IMG/VR virus record: IMGVR_UViG_3300020421_000047
Location: 1-42,189 of that record
Reading direction: 5' to 3' (one strand)
DNA: 42,189 nt
Source: a virus
The notes below the pieces were generated by a model, which saw only the letters and a program-made list of their open reading frames with translations, was not told the origin of the DNA and ran no database searches. Of this stretch, positions 26,857 through 36,026 are shown piece by piece. Numbering within the stretch: the first letter of the stretch is position 1; each line of letters opens with the position of its first letter. The translations under genes and the position numbers were made by a program.

Positions 26857-27384
26857 ATGAGTTTTCTAGACGATTTTAAAAAAACAGATCTTCAACATCA
26901 AGCTGATAGTGATACTGTTCAAACTAATATAAGAGCTGGTATTGGAACCACTTACATAGATTTTGCTATAGTTGATAATGCTACTAGTTTAGTAGCAACT
27001 ACTATAGTAGGATATGCGGATACCTCCAAGAATCCAACTTGTGCTGAAATGGGGTTTACTGAACATCATTTCGTTGCTATTGGTGCTACTTATCGTGGTG
27101 AATTTGCTGGTATTGCAAATCGATGCTTAGTAAGACCTGATTGGAAATATACTGATGCTGGTGGATTTTTTGATCCAGTTGATTATACAGAAGCATGGAC
27201 AAAGGGTATGAGAGAATCCAGAGATAAAAAATTATTAGAATGTGATTGGACTCAATCAACAACAGATAGTACATTATCATCCGATAAGAAAGCTGAGTGG
27301 GCTACTTATAGACAGGCACTAAGAGACTTACCTGCTAACACTACAGATATTGCCAATCCTCCTTGGCCGACAAAACCCACATAG
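26857..27384 (+). CDS. Tail-fibre-assembly-like protein
   Basis: A 175-residue protein. The C-terminal ~60 residues (SRDKKLLECDWTQSTTDS, then KKAEWATYRQALRDLP and PWPTKP) are the widespread phage tail-assembly-chaperone-like pattern (R-x-x-x-L-x-x-x-D-W-T ... W-x-x-Y-R-Q-x-L-R-D-L-P). Such proteins chaperone tail fibres or are displayed with them. The first ~115 residues (FLDDFKKTDLQHQADSDT, GFTEHHFVAIGATYRGEFAGI) have no recognised fold. It follows the Gly-rich fibre after two bases, consistent with helping fibre folding or assembly. Its final codons hold the -35 of the next promoter. Confidence 0.72.
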   Translation: MSFLDDFKKTDLQHQADSDTVQTNIRAGIGTTYIDFAIVDNATSLVATTIVGYADTSKNPTCAEMGFTEHHFVAIGATYRGEFAGIANRCLVRPDWKYTDAGGFFDPVDYTEAWTKGMRESRDKKLLECDWTQSTTDSTLSSDKKAEWATYRQALRDLPANTTDIANPPWPTKPT

Positions 27385-27395
27385 TATGCTATAAT
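27367..27395 (+). promoter_or_regulatory. Sigma70-like extended -10 promoter for the hydroxylase
   Basis: CCGACA (27367-27372), a 17-base spacer and TATAAT (27390-27395) preceded by TGC, an extended -10. It overlaps the end of the upstream gene and would start transcription near 27402, 17 bases before the hydroxylase ATG. The -35 is weak (4/6). Confidence 0.6.
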
Positions 27396-27418
27396 AATTG
27401 AACTAGATGAGTAACTAG

Positions 27419-28012
27419 ATGAATGATCTGATACAAGTAATTAAAATTCTTAATGATGAGGATCTTAAAAAAGTAAATGAATATGTTGATACTTTAGATT
27501 TCCAAGATAATACGGTGTTTGGCAAACCTGGTGATGAGTGCCAAACTAATACTGATATTAGATCTAGTACTGGTGTATCTTTAGATGATGAACATGAAAT
27601 AACTAATATTATTCATACTGCTATGAATAATGGATTGGATGAATATAAAAGAAGAGTGCAAAAGGTTCATCCAAACTTTAGTTATTATCCTGTACCTGGT
27701 GCTGTGGGAACTAGATCTTGGAGAGAAGGAATACAGATATTAGATTATAAAAAAGGGCAAGAGTATAAGTTTCATCACGATTCAGCAACAGAAACTAGAT
27801 TGGGTGAGTATTACAGACAAATTTCTGTTATATTATATCTAGAAGAAGCAAAGAAAGGTGGTGGGACTGCATTTACACATCTATCAGTCAAACCAAAACC
27901 TGGTTATGCTCTTATATTTCCATCTAATTGGTGCTATCCTCACGCAGGTGAACCCGTAAATGCAGGTAAAAAGAGAGTTGCGGTTACGTGGTATTACGTT
28001 GAGAATATATAG
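27419..28012 (+). CDS. 2OG-Fe(II) oxygenase, prolyl 4-hydroxylase type
   Basis: A 197-residue enzyme of the double-stranded beta-helix dioxygenase superfamily. It would use 2-oxoglutarate, O2 and Fe(II) to hydroxylate a substrate, with succinate and CO2 as products. The metal triad is visible: His119-x-Asp121 in KFHHDSA and His175 in YPHAGEPV. Lys185 lies ten residues after His175, the spacing of the 2OG-binding Lys in collagen prolyl 4-hydroxylases. The supporting motif GVGTRSWREGIQILDYKKGQ fits the fold, as does SVILYLEEAKKGGGTAF. It directly follows five collagen-like fibre genes, which suggests Pro in Gly-Pro-Pro repeats as substrate; free proline or another protein remains possible. Confidence 0.87.
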   Translation: MNDLIQVIKILNDEDLKKVNEYVDTLDFQDNTVFGKPGDECQTNTDIRSSTGVSLDDEHEITNIIHTAMNNGLDEYKRRVQKVHPNFSYYPVPGAVGTRSWREGIQILDYKKGQEYKFHHDSATETRLGEYYRQISVILYLEEAKKGGGTAFTHLSVKPKPGYALIFPSNWCYPHAGEPVNAGKKRVAVTWYYVENI

Positions 28013-28028
28013 ATATTATGCGATACAT

Positions 28029-28241
28029 ATGATTATGAATGATGAAACTGTACAGGACATCATAGTTGATGTCTGCAAAAGAAGAATTACGTTAATTAGT
28101 AGTGAAGGTGAAACTAGATTTGTTAAGTGTGAAGACACGGAACAGTTCATGAGTGTAATGGATGTTATCAAAGAACATGCTGATCCTGAGATCATTACTT
28201 ATGTTGAACCAAAATTAACGACAGATAGTAAAGCTAAATAA
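28029..28241 (+). CDS. Small conserved cyanophage protein after the hydroxylase
   Basis: A 70-residue acidic protein (MIMNDETVQDIIVDVCKRRITLISS). ATG 28029 is preferred over the upstream in-frame ATG at 27960, which lies inside the hydroxylase coding region; the next ATG at 28035 is also possible. Short strands and helices (FVKCEDTEQFMSVMDVIKEHAD, then IITYVEPKL) suggest a compact alpha/beta fold. There is a Cys in the first helix and one in the strand after it. It has no promoter of its own and so is probably cotranscribed with the hydroxylase. Function unknown. The late promoter of the next fibre overlaps its stop codon. Confidence 0.65.
   Translation: MIMNDETVQDIIVDVCKRRITLISSEGETRFVKCEDTEQFMSVMDVIKEHADPEIITYVEPKLTTDSKAK
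28233..28240 (+). promoter_or_regulatory. Late promoter octamer for the 1897-residue fibre
   Basis: GCTAAATA overlapping the preceding stop codon and 38 bases before the ATG at 28279, the longest plus-strand late spacing here. Confidence 0.55.
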
Positions 28242-28278
28242 AGTATAGAAATACCAACTGGACTAGTAGTATAAAAAG

Positions 28279-31200
28279 ATGCCACTTAATAAGTTAGAGA
28301 ATTTCATAAAGAATAGTGAGGGTCGCATTCTTTATGTTAATCCAAATGATCTTGATGCCACTGATGGAATAGAAAATCAGGGTAACTCATTAACAAAACC
28401 ATTTAAGACCTTACAAAGAGCACTTATCGAATCCGCTAGATTTTCATATCTAAGGGGAAATGATAATGATTTAGTAGAGAAGACAACAATATTACTTTTT
28501 CCAGGTGAACATTTAATAGATAACCGTCCAGGTTTTGGTATAAAGGATGTTAATGGAACTGCTACTGCTGTTAGTCCAAGTAGTGCAGAATCAGGTGCTC
28601 AAAATACCTTAACATTAACTCTTAATTCTAACTTTGACTTAACGCAAGAAGATAATATACTTTATAAGTTCAACAGTACTGAAGGTGGTGTTATAGTTCC
28701 TAGAGGAACTTCTATTGTTGGATTAGACTTAAGAAAAACAAAGGTTCGTCCTAAGTATGTTCCAAATCCTACTGATGATAGTGCAAAACCTACTGCTATC
28801 TTTAGGGTTACTGGTGCTTGTTATTTCTGGCAGTTCTCTATCTTTGATGGGGATGAGTCTACATTAGTATATACAGACCCTACTAACTTTGATACTACAA
28901 ATAGATCTAAACCAGTATTTTCTCACCATAAGGTAACTTGTTTTGAATATGCTGATGGTGTTAATAAGTTAGATAAGTTTGGTGGATTAACTGATTTAGA
29001 TGTTTACTATAGTAAGTTATCCAACGCATATAATAGGGCATCAATCAGAGATATTGATGAGAAGTTTCCTAGTAATGCAGGTGGATTTGCAAAGCAAAGA
29101 CCTGAATTTGAAATTGTAGGTGCTTTCTCTGCTGATCGTATTCAGATCTCAAATATTATTTCAGGTGATGGTGCAACACCAGGTCAGGTTGTTACAGTAA
29201 CAACAGCAGTTCCACATGAATTAACTGGTGGTACACCAATTAAGATTGAGGGTGTTAATGAAGTAACATATAATATTTCAACTAAAGTTAATAGTGTTTT
29301 GAATGAAACTCAATTCACATATCTATTATCTTATGTTCCACCTAATCTTAGGGCAGGTCCTGCTGGTGGATTAAGTGCTGGTAGTGCAGAGGTTAGTGTA
29401 GAAGTTGATACTGTAACAGGTGCTTCACCATACATCTTTAACTGTTCGTTAAGATCAGTTCTTGGTATGTGTGGTATGAAAGCTGATGGTGCAAAGGCAA
29501 CTGGATTTAGATCTATGGTTGTTGCTCAGTTTACTGGGGTATCACTACAGAAAGATGATCGTGCATTTGTAAAATATAATAAAAATAGTAGAAAATATGA
29601 TGGTATTACATATCAAAAACAAACTGGTGAGTTGCTATCATCCGAAGCATCAAATCCTAATCCAGCAAATGTTTATCACTTAGATAAGGATGCTGTTTAT
29701 AGAGATGGTTGGAAGACTGCACATATTACACTAGAGAATGATGCTGTTCTACAGATTGTTTCTGTGTTTGCTATTGGTTATCACATCCACTTCTTAATGA
29801 AGTCTGGTGGTGACGCATCTATTACAAACTCTAACTCTAACTTCGGTCAGTTTGCTCTTGCTGCTGATGGGTTTAAGAAAGAATCTTTTGATAAAGATAA
29901 TAAAGGATTTATTACATCTATTATTGCACCAAAGGCAGTTGTTAGTGAAGAATCTAATATTGAGTTAAATCAACTTGATACTTCTGTTAACCAAGCATAT
30001 AAAGCTGCTGATACTTCAACAAATAATATTCTTAGTAGAAGTAAGTTATTCTTATTAGGTCAAACTAATGAGAACTTAGTACCATCTGAAATTGCACAGG
30101 GATTTAGAATCGGTGCAAGAGTTGGTGAGAAGTTTTATATAGATTTGGCAAATGGAACTAAAGTTCAGGCTACCATCTGTATGTCCAATAAGGAAATTGT
30201 TGGTGGTAATGCTTCAACTGTGACTTCAACAGTTAGAGTTACTTCAGAAAAAGAATATGAAGGAATTCATAATAATACTACTCAAGGAAGTGCATCTATT
30301 CAGCATAAAATAGAACTCAACAATTTACGTGCTGTTGGTGCTAAACATGATCTTAATAATGGTGAATCTATTAGAATTATTGCAGAGAGTGGTGATTTAC
30401 CAGAAGGTTTAGATCCGCATAAAATTTATTATGCAATTACTAATGAAAAGAATGCTTCAAGACAAGATGGTATCAGTTTAGATGATTACACAATTCAGAT
30501 TGCATCATCAAAAACTAACTCTGATAGAACTACACCACAATATATTAAAACTATTTACAGTCCTGATGCAGGTAAATTAAAAATTATTAGTAGAGTTTCT
30601 GATAAGAAACCAGGTGATCTAGGACATCCGATGCAGTGGGATGCTGCTGAAAGTAATTGGTTTATTCATGTTGATGGTACAAATCAGTCTTCTGAATCAA
30701 CTTATAACACAATATATGACAATTTTGCTAATTTAGATCCTGATGATGAGGATATTCCTTATCTTCAAAGACAAAATGATAGTAGAAGTTTAGATGATAA
30801 ACTCTATAAGTTTAGATATGTAATTCCAAAAGAATTAGAAAATGCTAGAGATCCTAACGATAGTTTTATTGTTCAAGATTCTAGTTCTACTAATATAAGA
30901 GCAACAGCAGATTTCACTAGAACATCTATTGGATCTACTGATTATGATTATAATAGGAATTTGAGATTCATTTCTTATCTTGATTTTAATAGCACGACTA
31001 AAATAGTCACTATTAGATCTGATAAGTCACATAATTTAAATGCTGGTGAACAGATTATCCTTAAGAATATAAAATGTACTGTTAATCCTAATGGAGCAGC
31101 AGGTAAAGGATATAATGGAACATTCTTAGTTAATAGTATTATTAGTGATAAAGTCTTTACTTATAAGACAACTGACATTTTAGGTAATGTCCATAATGTA

Positions 31201-33972
31201 GGAACTTATAGTAATGACACTCATACTAGGGATATGGCATTACCTAGATTTGAAAGGAATGATAACAAAGAGAATCTATTTGTTTATAGAACTGAAACAA
31301 TCTTACCATATGTTGAGGGAGCACAAGATGGTGTTTACCATATGTACATTCTGAATGGTAATAATGTCATAGCAGAAGAATTTCCTAATGGTAAGTATAA
31401 TCAGAATGTTGTTAATCTTTATCCAGAATTGGATCGAGATAATGTAAATGATAATCCACAACAGGCAAATAGTTATGCTAAGAGATTCCCTATTGGTGAT
31501 GTAGTTACTAATGATCTTAAGAAGAGTATTACTAGAGAAACTGCTAATAATTTTATTAATAGTTTTGGTGTTGCAAATACAATTAGTGATGTAACTGATA
31601 ATACTACTTCTGCTGTTTTAACACTTACAAAGGAACACAATCTTGGTGGTTTGAAGTATGGTGGAACATTATCAGGTGGAGGAAGTCATACTGATGGAAC
31701 TTACTATAACGTAAAATTATTTGATGATGCTTCTGCTCCTGCTTCTGCTGTATGGAAAGGTGCTACTGCTAAAGTTGTTGTTAGTGGTGGAGCAGTTACC
31801 GAGTATGAGATAACTGAACCAGGATCAGCATATAAGAGTTCACTATCTCCATTATATTTTGATTCATCATTAGTATCTCAAGGTGGTATTGGTGGAGCTC
31901 CTAGTGCTAATATCGCTATTACTGATACAAACATTAGTTTGGCAACTGCTAGTTATGTTCAAGTAACAGGTATTAGTACTGGAACAGATCAATACTTCAG
32001 AGTTAATGATGCTACGGATATTAACAAGATCAATATTAATAAGACTGCAAGTGAAACTATTCTAAATGGTCAAACTGTTGTTAGTGTAGGACCTACTGTT
32101 GAAGTTAGTACTTCTAGTGGAACTGATACAACTACATTTAATTGTACTGCTGCACACGGATTACTCAAAGGAAATCGTTTCAGAGCATTAAATGCTTCTG
32201 ATGCTAATCTTGGAGACTTTATTGTTACTGAAGTTGTGGATGTAGATAGTTTTACTGCTGAAACTCCAGGTGGATTAACATCTCCTAAGTATATTCTTAA
32301 GCATGGATTATCTGCTAATGATGGTAACTCTGGTAAGCAAGGAGAAAGTTTAGGAGTAAGAGGAATTTGTTTCTATGATAATGAATCTCTAGTTTTGAAT
32401 GAAACAATTACTTCAGTTACGGATGAAATTAAAGTTACTCTACCTGGTGGAGGAACAACTGTTGCATCTATTCAAGCAAGATTCCCATTAGGTTCATTTA
32501 TTCAGATTGATAGTGAAATAATGAGAGTTGTTGATAAAACTATTGGTACTGGAACTAAACTTAAAGTTATTCGTGGTGCATTAGGTACGATTGTTGACAA
32601 CCATGTTCTTAATTCTCAGATTAAGAAGATTAATCCACTTCCTGTTGAATTACGAAGACCATCTATTTTAAGAGCATCTGGTCATACGTTTGAATACCTT
32701 GGTTATGGTCCAGGTAACTATTCAACTGGTTTACCTCAAGTTCAACTTAAATCTCTAACTGAGAGAGAAGAGTTCTTATCACAATCACAAGAAACTTCTT
32801 GTGGTACTGTTGTTTACACAGGTATGAATGATAAGGGTGATTTCTATATTGGAAACACTAAGATTTCATCTGACTCTGGTGAACAGATAACATTTGATAT
32901 TCCAATTCCAACTGTAACAGGTGAAGATCCAAGTACGCTTAGTGTTGTATTTGATGAAGTAATCATTAAAGATAGATTACTTGTTGAGGGTGGAAGTTCT
33001 AATACAATTCTATCTCAGTTTAATGGACCTGTAACGTTCAACGGTAATGTAAGATTTAACAAGGATCTTAAAGTTGCAACTAACTTAACTGTTGATGGTA
33101 TAGTTAAATTTAATAATGAAACGGTAGCATCATCTAGTTGTGGTGTAACTCCTACAGGATCATTAGTGGTTAAAGGTGGAGTTTCTATTGGTGATAAGGT
33201 AACTGCTTCTGGTGCAGTATCCTTAAATGTAATGGATGGTATCGTTAGAATTTGTGAAAATGCTGCATCAACCAGTTCTACCACAGGTGCTTTAATAGTT
33301 GGTGGTGGTGTTGGTGTTGCTGGTCAACTTTCTCTTGGTGGTGTTTTAGATGTTACTGGCAACATAAATGCTGGTGGCGGTTTACATTTACCTGATAATG
33401 TTAAATTAACTGCTGGTGGAACTACTGCTGGACCATATTTCTCTATTGAACATGATGTTAATAATGGTGTTCGCACTAATATTATTAAAGATGAATCACT
33501 CGCTAACATATACTTGCGAAGTGATGCGAATATTGAAATAGGTAATAAGGATGGCACAGAGCAAGGTTTAATTTATACTGCTGGAGCAGGTATTAAATTA
33601 CGTCATGGCACTACCTTAAGGTTTGAAACTCTTAATTCTGGTGCTAAAGTTCATGGTGCTTTAGAAGTAACTGATGATATTACTGCATACTCAACTTCTG
33701 ATGCAAGATTGAAGAATGATGTTAAACCAATACAAGATTCTCTTGCTAAGGTTAAATCAATTTCAGGTAATACCTTTACTTGGAATGAGGCATCTAAGAA
33801 AGAGGGACAGGAAGATACTGGTGTGATCGCACAAGAAATTTCTGCTATCGGATTACCTGGCACAGTAACCATTAGAGAAGATGGAACCTATGCTGTTGAT
33901 TATGAGAAGTTAGTTCCACTTCTATTGGAAGCAATCAAGGAATTATCTAATAAGGTTGATACTTTATCATAA
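28279..33972 (+). CDS. Giant fibre protein with C-terminal S74 self-cleaving chaperone
   Basis: A 1897-residue virion protein. It starts with a beta-helix-like cap (RILYVNPNDLDATDG, then KPFKTLQRALIESARF and TTILLFPGEHLI). Around residue 500 it carries the FAIGYHIHFLMKSGGDASIT block, homologous to the 1126-residue fibre. At ~1475-1550 the SGHTFEYLGYGPGNYS and MNDKGDFYIGNTKIS segments match that protein's end, and TGAL-V-x-GGVGV repeats occur at ~1610-1690. The last ~95 residues are the endosialidase-type intramolecular chaperone (S74): TSDARLKNDVKPI with Ser1807, then TGVIAQEI and VDYEKLVPLLLEAIKELS. Family knowledge says cleavage before that Ser releases the trimerised fibre. Confidence 0.85.
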   Translation: MPLNKLENFIKNSEGRILYVNPNDLDATDGIENQGNSLTKPFKTLQRALIESARFSYLRGNDNDLVEKTTILLFPGEHLIDNRPGFGIKDVNGTATAVSPSSAESGAQNTLTLTLNSNFDLTQEDNILYKFNSTEGGVIVPRGTSIVGLDLRKTKVRPKYVPNPTDDSAKPTAIFRVTGACYFWQFSIFDGDESTLVYTDPTNFDTTNRSKPVFSHHKVTCFEYADGVNKLDKFGGLTDLDVYYSKLSNAYNRASIRDIDEKFPSNAGGFAKQRPEFEIVGAFSADRIQISNIISGDGATPGQVVTVTTAVPHELTGGTPIKIEGVNEVTYNISTKVNSVLNETQFTYLLSYVPPNLRAGPAGGLSAGSAEVSVEVDTVTGASPYIFNCSLRSVLGMCGMKADGAKATGFRSMVVAQFTGVSLQKDDRAFVKYNKNSRKYDGITYQKQTGELLSSEASNPNPANVYHLDKDAVYRDGWKTAHITLENDAVLQIVSVFAIGYHIHFLMKSGGDASITNSNSNFGQFALAADGFKKESFDKDNKGFITSIIAPKAVVSEESNIELNQLDTSVNQAYKAADTSTNNILSRSKLFLLGQTNENLVPSEIAQGFRIGARVGEKFYIDLANGTKVQATICMSNKEIVGGNASTVTSTVRVTSEKEYEGIHNNTTQGSASIQHKIELNNLRAVGAKHDLNNGESIRIIAESGDLPEGLDPHKIYYAITNEKNASRQDGISLDDYTIQIASSKTNSDRTTPQYIKTIYSPDAGKLKIISRVSDKKPGDLGHPMQWDAAESNWFIHVDGTNQSSESTYNTIYDNFANLDPDDEDIPYLQRQNDSRSLDDKLYKFRYVIPKELENARDPNDSFIVQDSSSTNIRATADFTRTSIGSTDYDYNRNLRFISYLDFNSTTKIVTIRSDKSHNLNAGEQIILKNIKCTVNPNGAAGKGYNGTFLVNSIISDKVFTYKTTDILGNVHNVGTYSNDTHTRDMALPRFERNDNKENLFVYRTETILPYVEGAQDGVYHMYILNGNNVIAEEFPNGKYNQNVVNLYPELDRDNVNDNPQQANSYAKRFPIGDVVTNDLKKSITRETANNFINSFGVANTISDVTDNTTSAVLTLTKEHNLGGLKYGGTLSGGGSHTDGTYYNVKLFDDASAPASAVWKGATAKVVVSGGAVTEYEITEPGSAYKSSLSPLYFDSSLVSQGGIGGAPSANIAITDTNISLATASYVQVTGISTGTDQYFRVNDATDINKININKTASETILNGQTVVSVGPTVEVSTSSGTDTTTFNCTAAHGLLKGNRFRALNASDANLGDFIVTEVVDVDSFTAETPGGLTSPKYILKHGLSANDGNSGKQGESLGVRGICFYDNESLVLNETITSVTDEIKVTLPGGGTTVASIQARFPLGSFIQIDSEIMRVVDKTIGTGTKLKVIRGALGTIVDNHVLNSQIKKINPLPVELRRPSILRASGHTFEYLGYGPGNYSTGLPQVQLKSLTEREEFLSQSQETSCGTVVYTGMNDKGDFYIGNTKISSDSGEQITFDIPIPTVTGEDPSTLSVVFDEVIIKDRLLVEGGSSNTILSQFNGPVTFNGNVRFNKDLKVATNLTVDGIVKFNNETVASSSCGVTPTGSLVVKGGVSIGDKVTASGAVSLNVMDGIVRICENAASTSSTTGALIVGGGVGVAGQLSLGGVLDVTGNINAGGGLHLPDNVKLTAGGTTAGPYFSIEHDVNNGVRTNIIKDESLANIYLRSDANIEIGNKDGTEQGLIYTAGAGIKLRHGTTLRFETLNSGAKVHGALEVTDDITAYSTSDARLKNDVKPIQDSLAKVKSISGNTFTWNEASKKEGQEDTGVIAQEISAIGLPGTVTIREDGTYAVDYEKLVPLLLEAIKELSNKVDTLS

Positions 33973-33978
33973 TAAATA
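33971..33978 (+). promoter_or_regulatory. Late promoter octamer for the 673-residue fibre
   Basis: AATAAATA ending 16 bases before the ATG at 33995, the shortest late spacing here, directly after the S74 fibre stop. Confidence 0.55.
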
Positions 33979-33994
33979 ACTAAAAATAATATTA

Positions 33995-36016
33995 ATGGCT
34001 AATATTAAGAAGACATTTAATTTCCGTAATGGTGTTCAGGTTGATGATGACAATCTGATCGTAAACCAAACGGGTCTGGTTGGTATCGGAACTACTATTC
34101 CAACTGAGGCTTTGGATGTCCGAGGAAAAGTTAAAGTTATTGCAGATCCTAATGTTGTTGGTTCGGGAGAACTTAATGCAACTACAGGTATAATTACATC
34201 TTTAACTGTAACCAATTTAACCGTTAGTGGAAATGATTATTCTAGTGGTGTAATTGGTGTTGGTATTAGTGTTGGAACAGCAGGTATTATAACTGCAACC
34301 GAACCATCTGGTATTGTTACTTATTATGGTGATGGTAAAGAATTATTGAATCTTCCCACATCTCAGTGGTTAGATAAAGACGTAGGATTAGGATATACAA
34401 GTATATACGCTCAAGGTGGCGTAGGTGTGGGGACAGTAGATCCTCGATTTACCTTCCAAGTTAGTGGAAATAATGACTTAACTAACTTTGAAGAAGGTGT
34501 AGGTATTAATGATAAGGGTGGTATTGTAGCAACAGGTGTTATTACTGCTACCACCTTTAAAGGACATGTTGATGGATCTGTATCTAGTGGATTATCAACT
34601 ATTACACAGTTACAGTCTACAAACGCAAATGTTACGGGTGTAGTTACTGCTACTGAATTTAAAGGAGATGTTACTGGTGATGTAGTTAGTGGTGTATCAA
34701 CAATCACTACTTTACAATCAACCACTATAAATGCAGGTCTTATAAACGCTACTGGTGCAGGATTTACTGGTGCTTTATCAGGTGATGTTACTGGTAATCT
34801 TACTGGAAATGTTAATGGTAATATTAATGCGGTAACAGGTATTTCAACACTTAATATACTTAAGATACTTGGAACTATTGATGGTGATACTGTTTCTGGT
34901 ATTCTTACTACTGGAAGATTAACTTCTGCTAGTTCAACTATAGGTATAGCAACAGCAGCATCATTAAATGTTCAAGGTAAATTGGGAGTTGGTGTCAACA
35001 ATCCAATAGGTGATATTCAGGTATATAAGACAGGAATTTCTACTGTTAATGTTGTTGGTGAAGAGTATGCTGTTTTACAATTAGGTCAGAGAGATTCGAT
35101 TGGTATTGGAGCAAGCGTAGCACAAGTTAAGTTTGGTGAAACTAGTCAAGAACTTGATATTATTAATGGAGATCCTGGTAGCATCAATACTATTATTCAT
35201 GGTGGTGGGGCTGCTGGTATTAATACTGGATCATTTAACTGGATATATGGTGTAAATAACAGCACAGTAATGTCACTAGACTATACTGGAAAGTTAGGTG
35301 TTAATAAACTTGACCCAGAATATCCTTTAGATGTAAGTGGTATTGGAACATTCTCAAGTGATGTTTATGTAAGAAATAGTTTAGATGTTGGTGTTTTACT
35401 AACTGTTGGTGGTAATGCAACTGTTGCTGGAACACTAGGAGTTACTAGTAGCGTGACTGTTGGCGGAGATTTAACTGTTACGGGAGTATTTAATTATCCT
35501 TCAGACGTTCCTGCTGATAGATTACCCGATCAAATTGATGTTAGAATAGATTCTGCTGGAATATCTACATTCTTAGGTGGTGTTAATCTTGGAGCAGTTC
35601 AAATTGGTGGAGGAAATGGAGTTATCTCTGGTGTATCCACGATTGGAATCTTAACTTCTGCGGAAAATATTCCATTAGCTATGGGTGTTTATTCACCAAC
35701 AGCAAATGCATCTTTCAATAGATTGGGTGTTGGTAATACCAACCCTATAAATGCGTTGGATGTTACTGGTACTATTCAAGCAACTCAATATCTTGGAGTT
35801 GGTAATCAACCAATAGGTGCTGCTGTTGACTTCTCTAATGCTGGTAGAGGACTTACTGTACCATCTTTACAGAATAGAAACTTTATGCTTCCACCAAAAG
35901 TTACCACAACTGAGAGAGGTAACTTAGCAGGATTAGCTGCTGGTGCAATAATATACAATACTACTACAAACAAACTTCAAGTTTATAATGGATCTACGTG
36001 GCAGAACCTTCACTAA
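33995..36016 (+). CDS. Repetitive tail-fibre protein
   Basis: A 673-residue shaft-like protein, MANIKKTFNFRNGVQVDDDN. It holds GVGT-x-x-P-x-x-LDV-x-G shaft repeats (VGIGTTIPTEALDVRG, VGVGTVDPRFTFQVSG, LGVGNTNPINALDVTG) and, at ~170-290, tandem GVVTATEFKGDVTGDV-SG-STIT repeats (period about 36 residues). Such repeats form triple beta-helical shafts in fibres. The C-terminal ~70 residues (AVDFSNAGRGLTVPSL, then PPKVTTTERGNLAGL and NKLQVYNGSTW) are a typical fibre tip domain ending in a Trp motif. No Gly-X-Y tract occurs. It starts from its own late promoter and is followed by the large Gly-rich adhesin ten bases later. Confidence 0.78.
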   Translation: MANIKKTFNFRNGVQVDDDNLIVNQTGLVGIGTTIPTEALDVRGKVKVIADPNVVGSGELNATTGIITSLTVTNLTVSGNDYSSGVIGVGISVGTAGIITATEPSGIVTYYGDGKELLNLPTSQWLDKDVGLGYTSIYAQGGVGVGTVDPRFTFQVSGNNDLTNFEEGVGINDKGGIVATGVITATTFKGHVDGSVSSGLSTITQLQSTNANVTGVVTATEFKGDVTGDVVSGVSTITTLQSTTINAGLINATGAGFTGALSGDVTGNLTGNVNGNINAVTGISTLNILKILGTIDGDTVSGILTTGRLTSASSTIGIATAASLNVQGKLGVGVNNPIGDIQVYKTGISTVNVVGEEYAVLQLGQRDSIGIGASVAQVKFGETSQELDIINGDPGSINTIIHGGGAAGINTGSFNWIYGVNNSTVMSLDYTGKLGVNKLDPEYPLDVSGIGTFSSDVYVRNSLDVGVLLTVGGNATVAGTLGVTSSVTVGGDLTVTGVFNYPSDVPADRLPDQIDVRIDSAGISTFLGGVNLGAVQIGGGNGVISGVSTIGILTSAENIPLAMGVYSPTANASFNRLGVGNTNPINALDVTGTIQATQYLGVGNQPIGAAVDFSNAGRGLTVPSLQNRNFMLPPKVTTTERGNLAGLAAGAIIYNTTTNKLQVYNGSTWQNLH

Positions 36017-36026
36017 GGAATAGTTA

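Noticed and set aside
27960-28028. Longer start of the 70-residue gene inside the hydroxylase frame
   Set aside because: The added residues are a shifted reading of conserved hydroxylase sequence.
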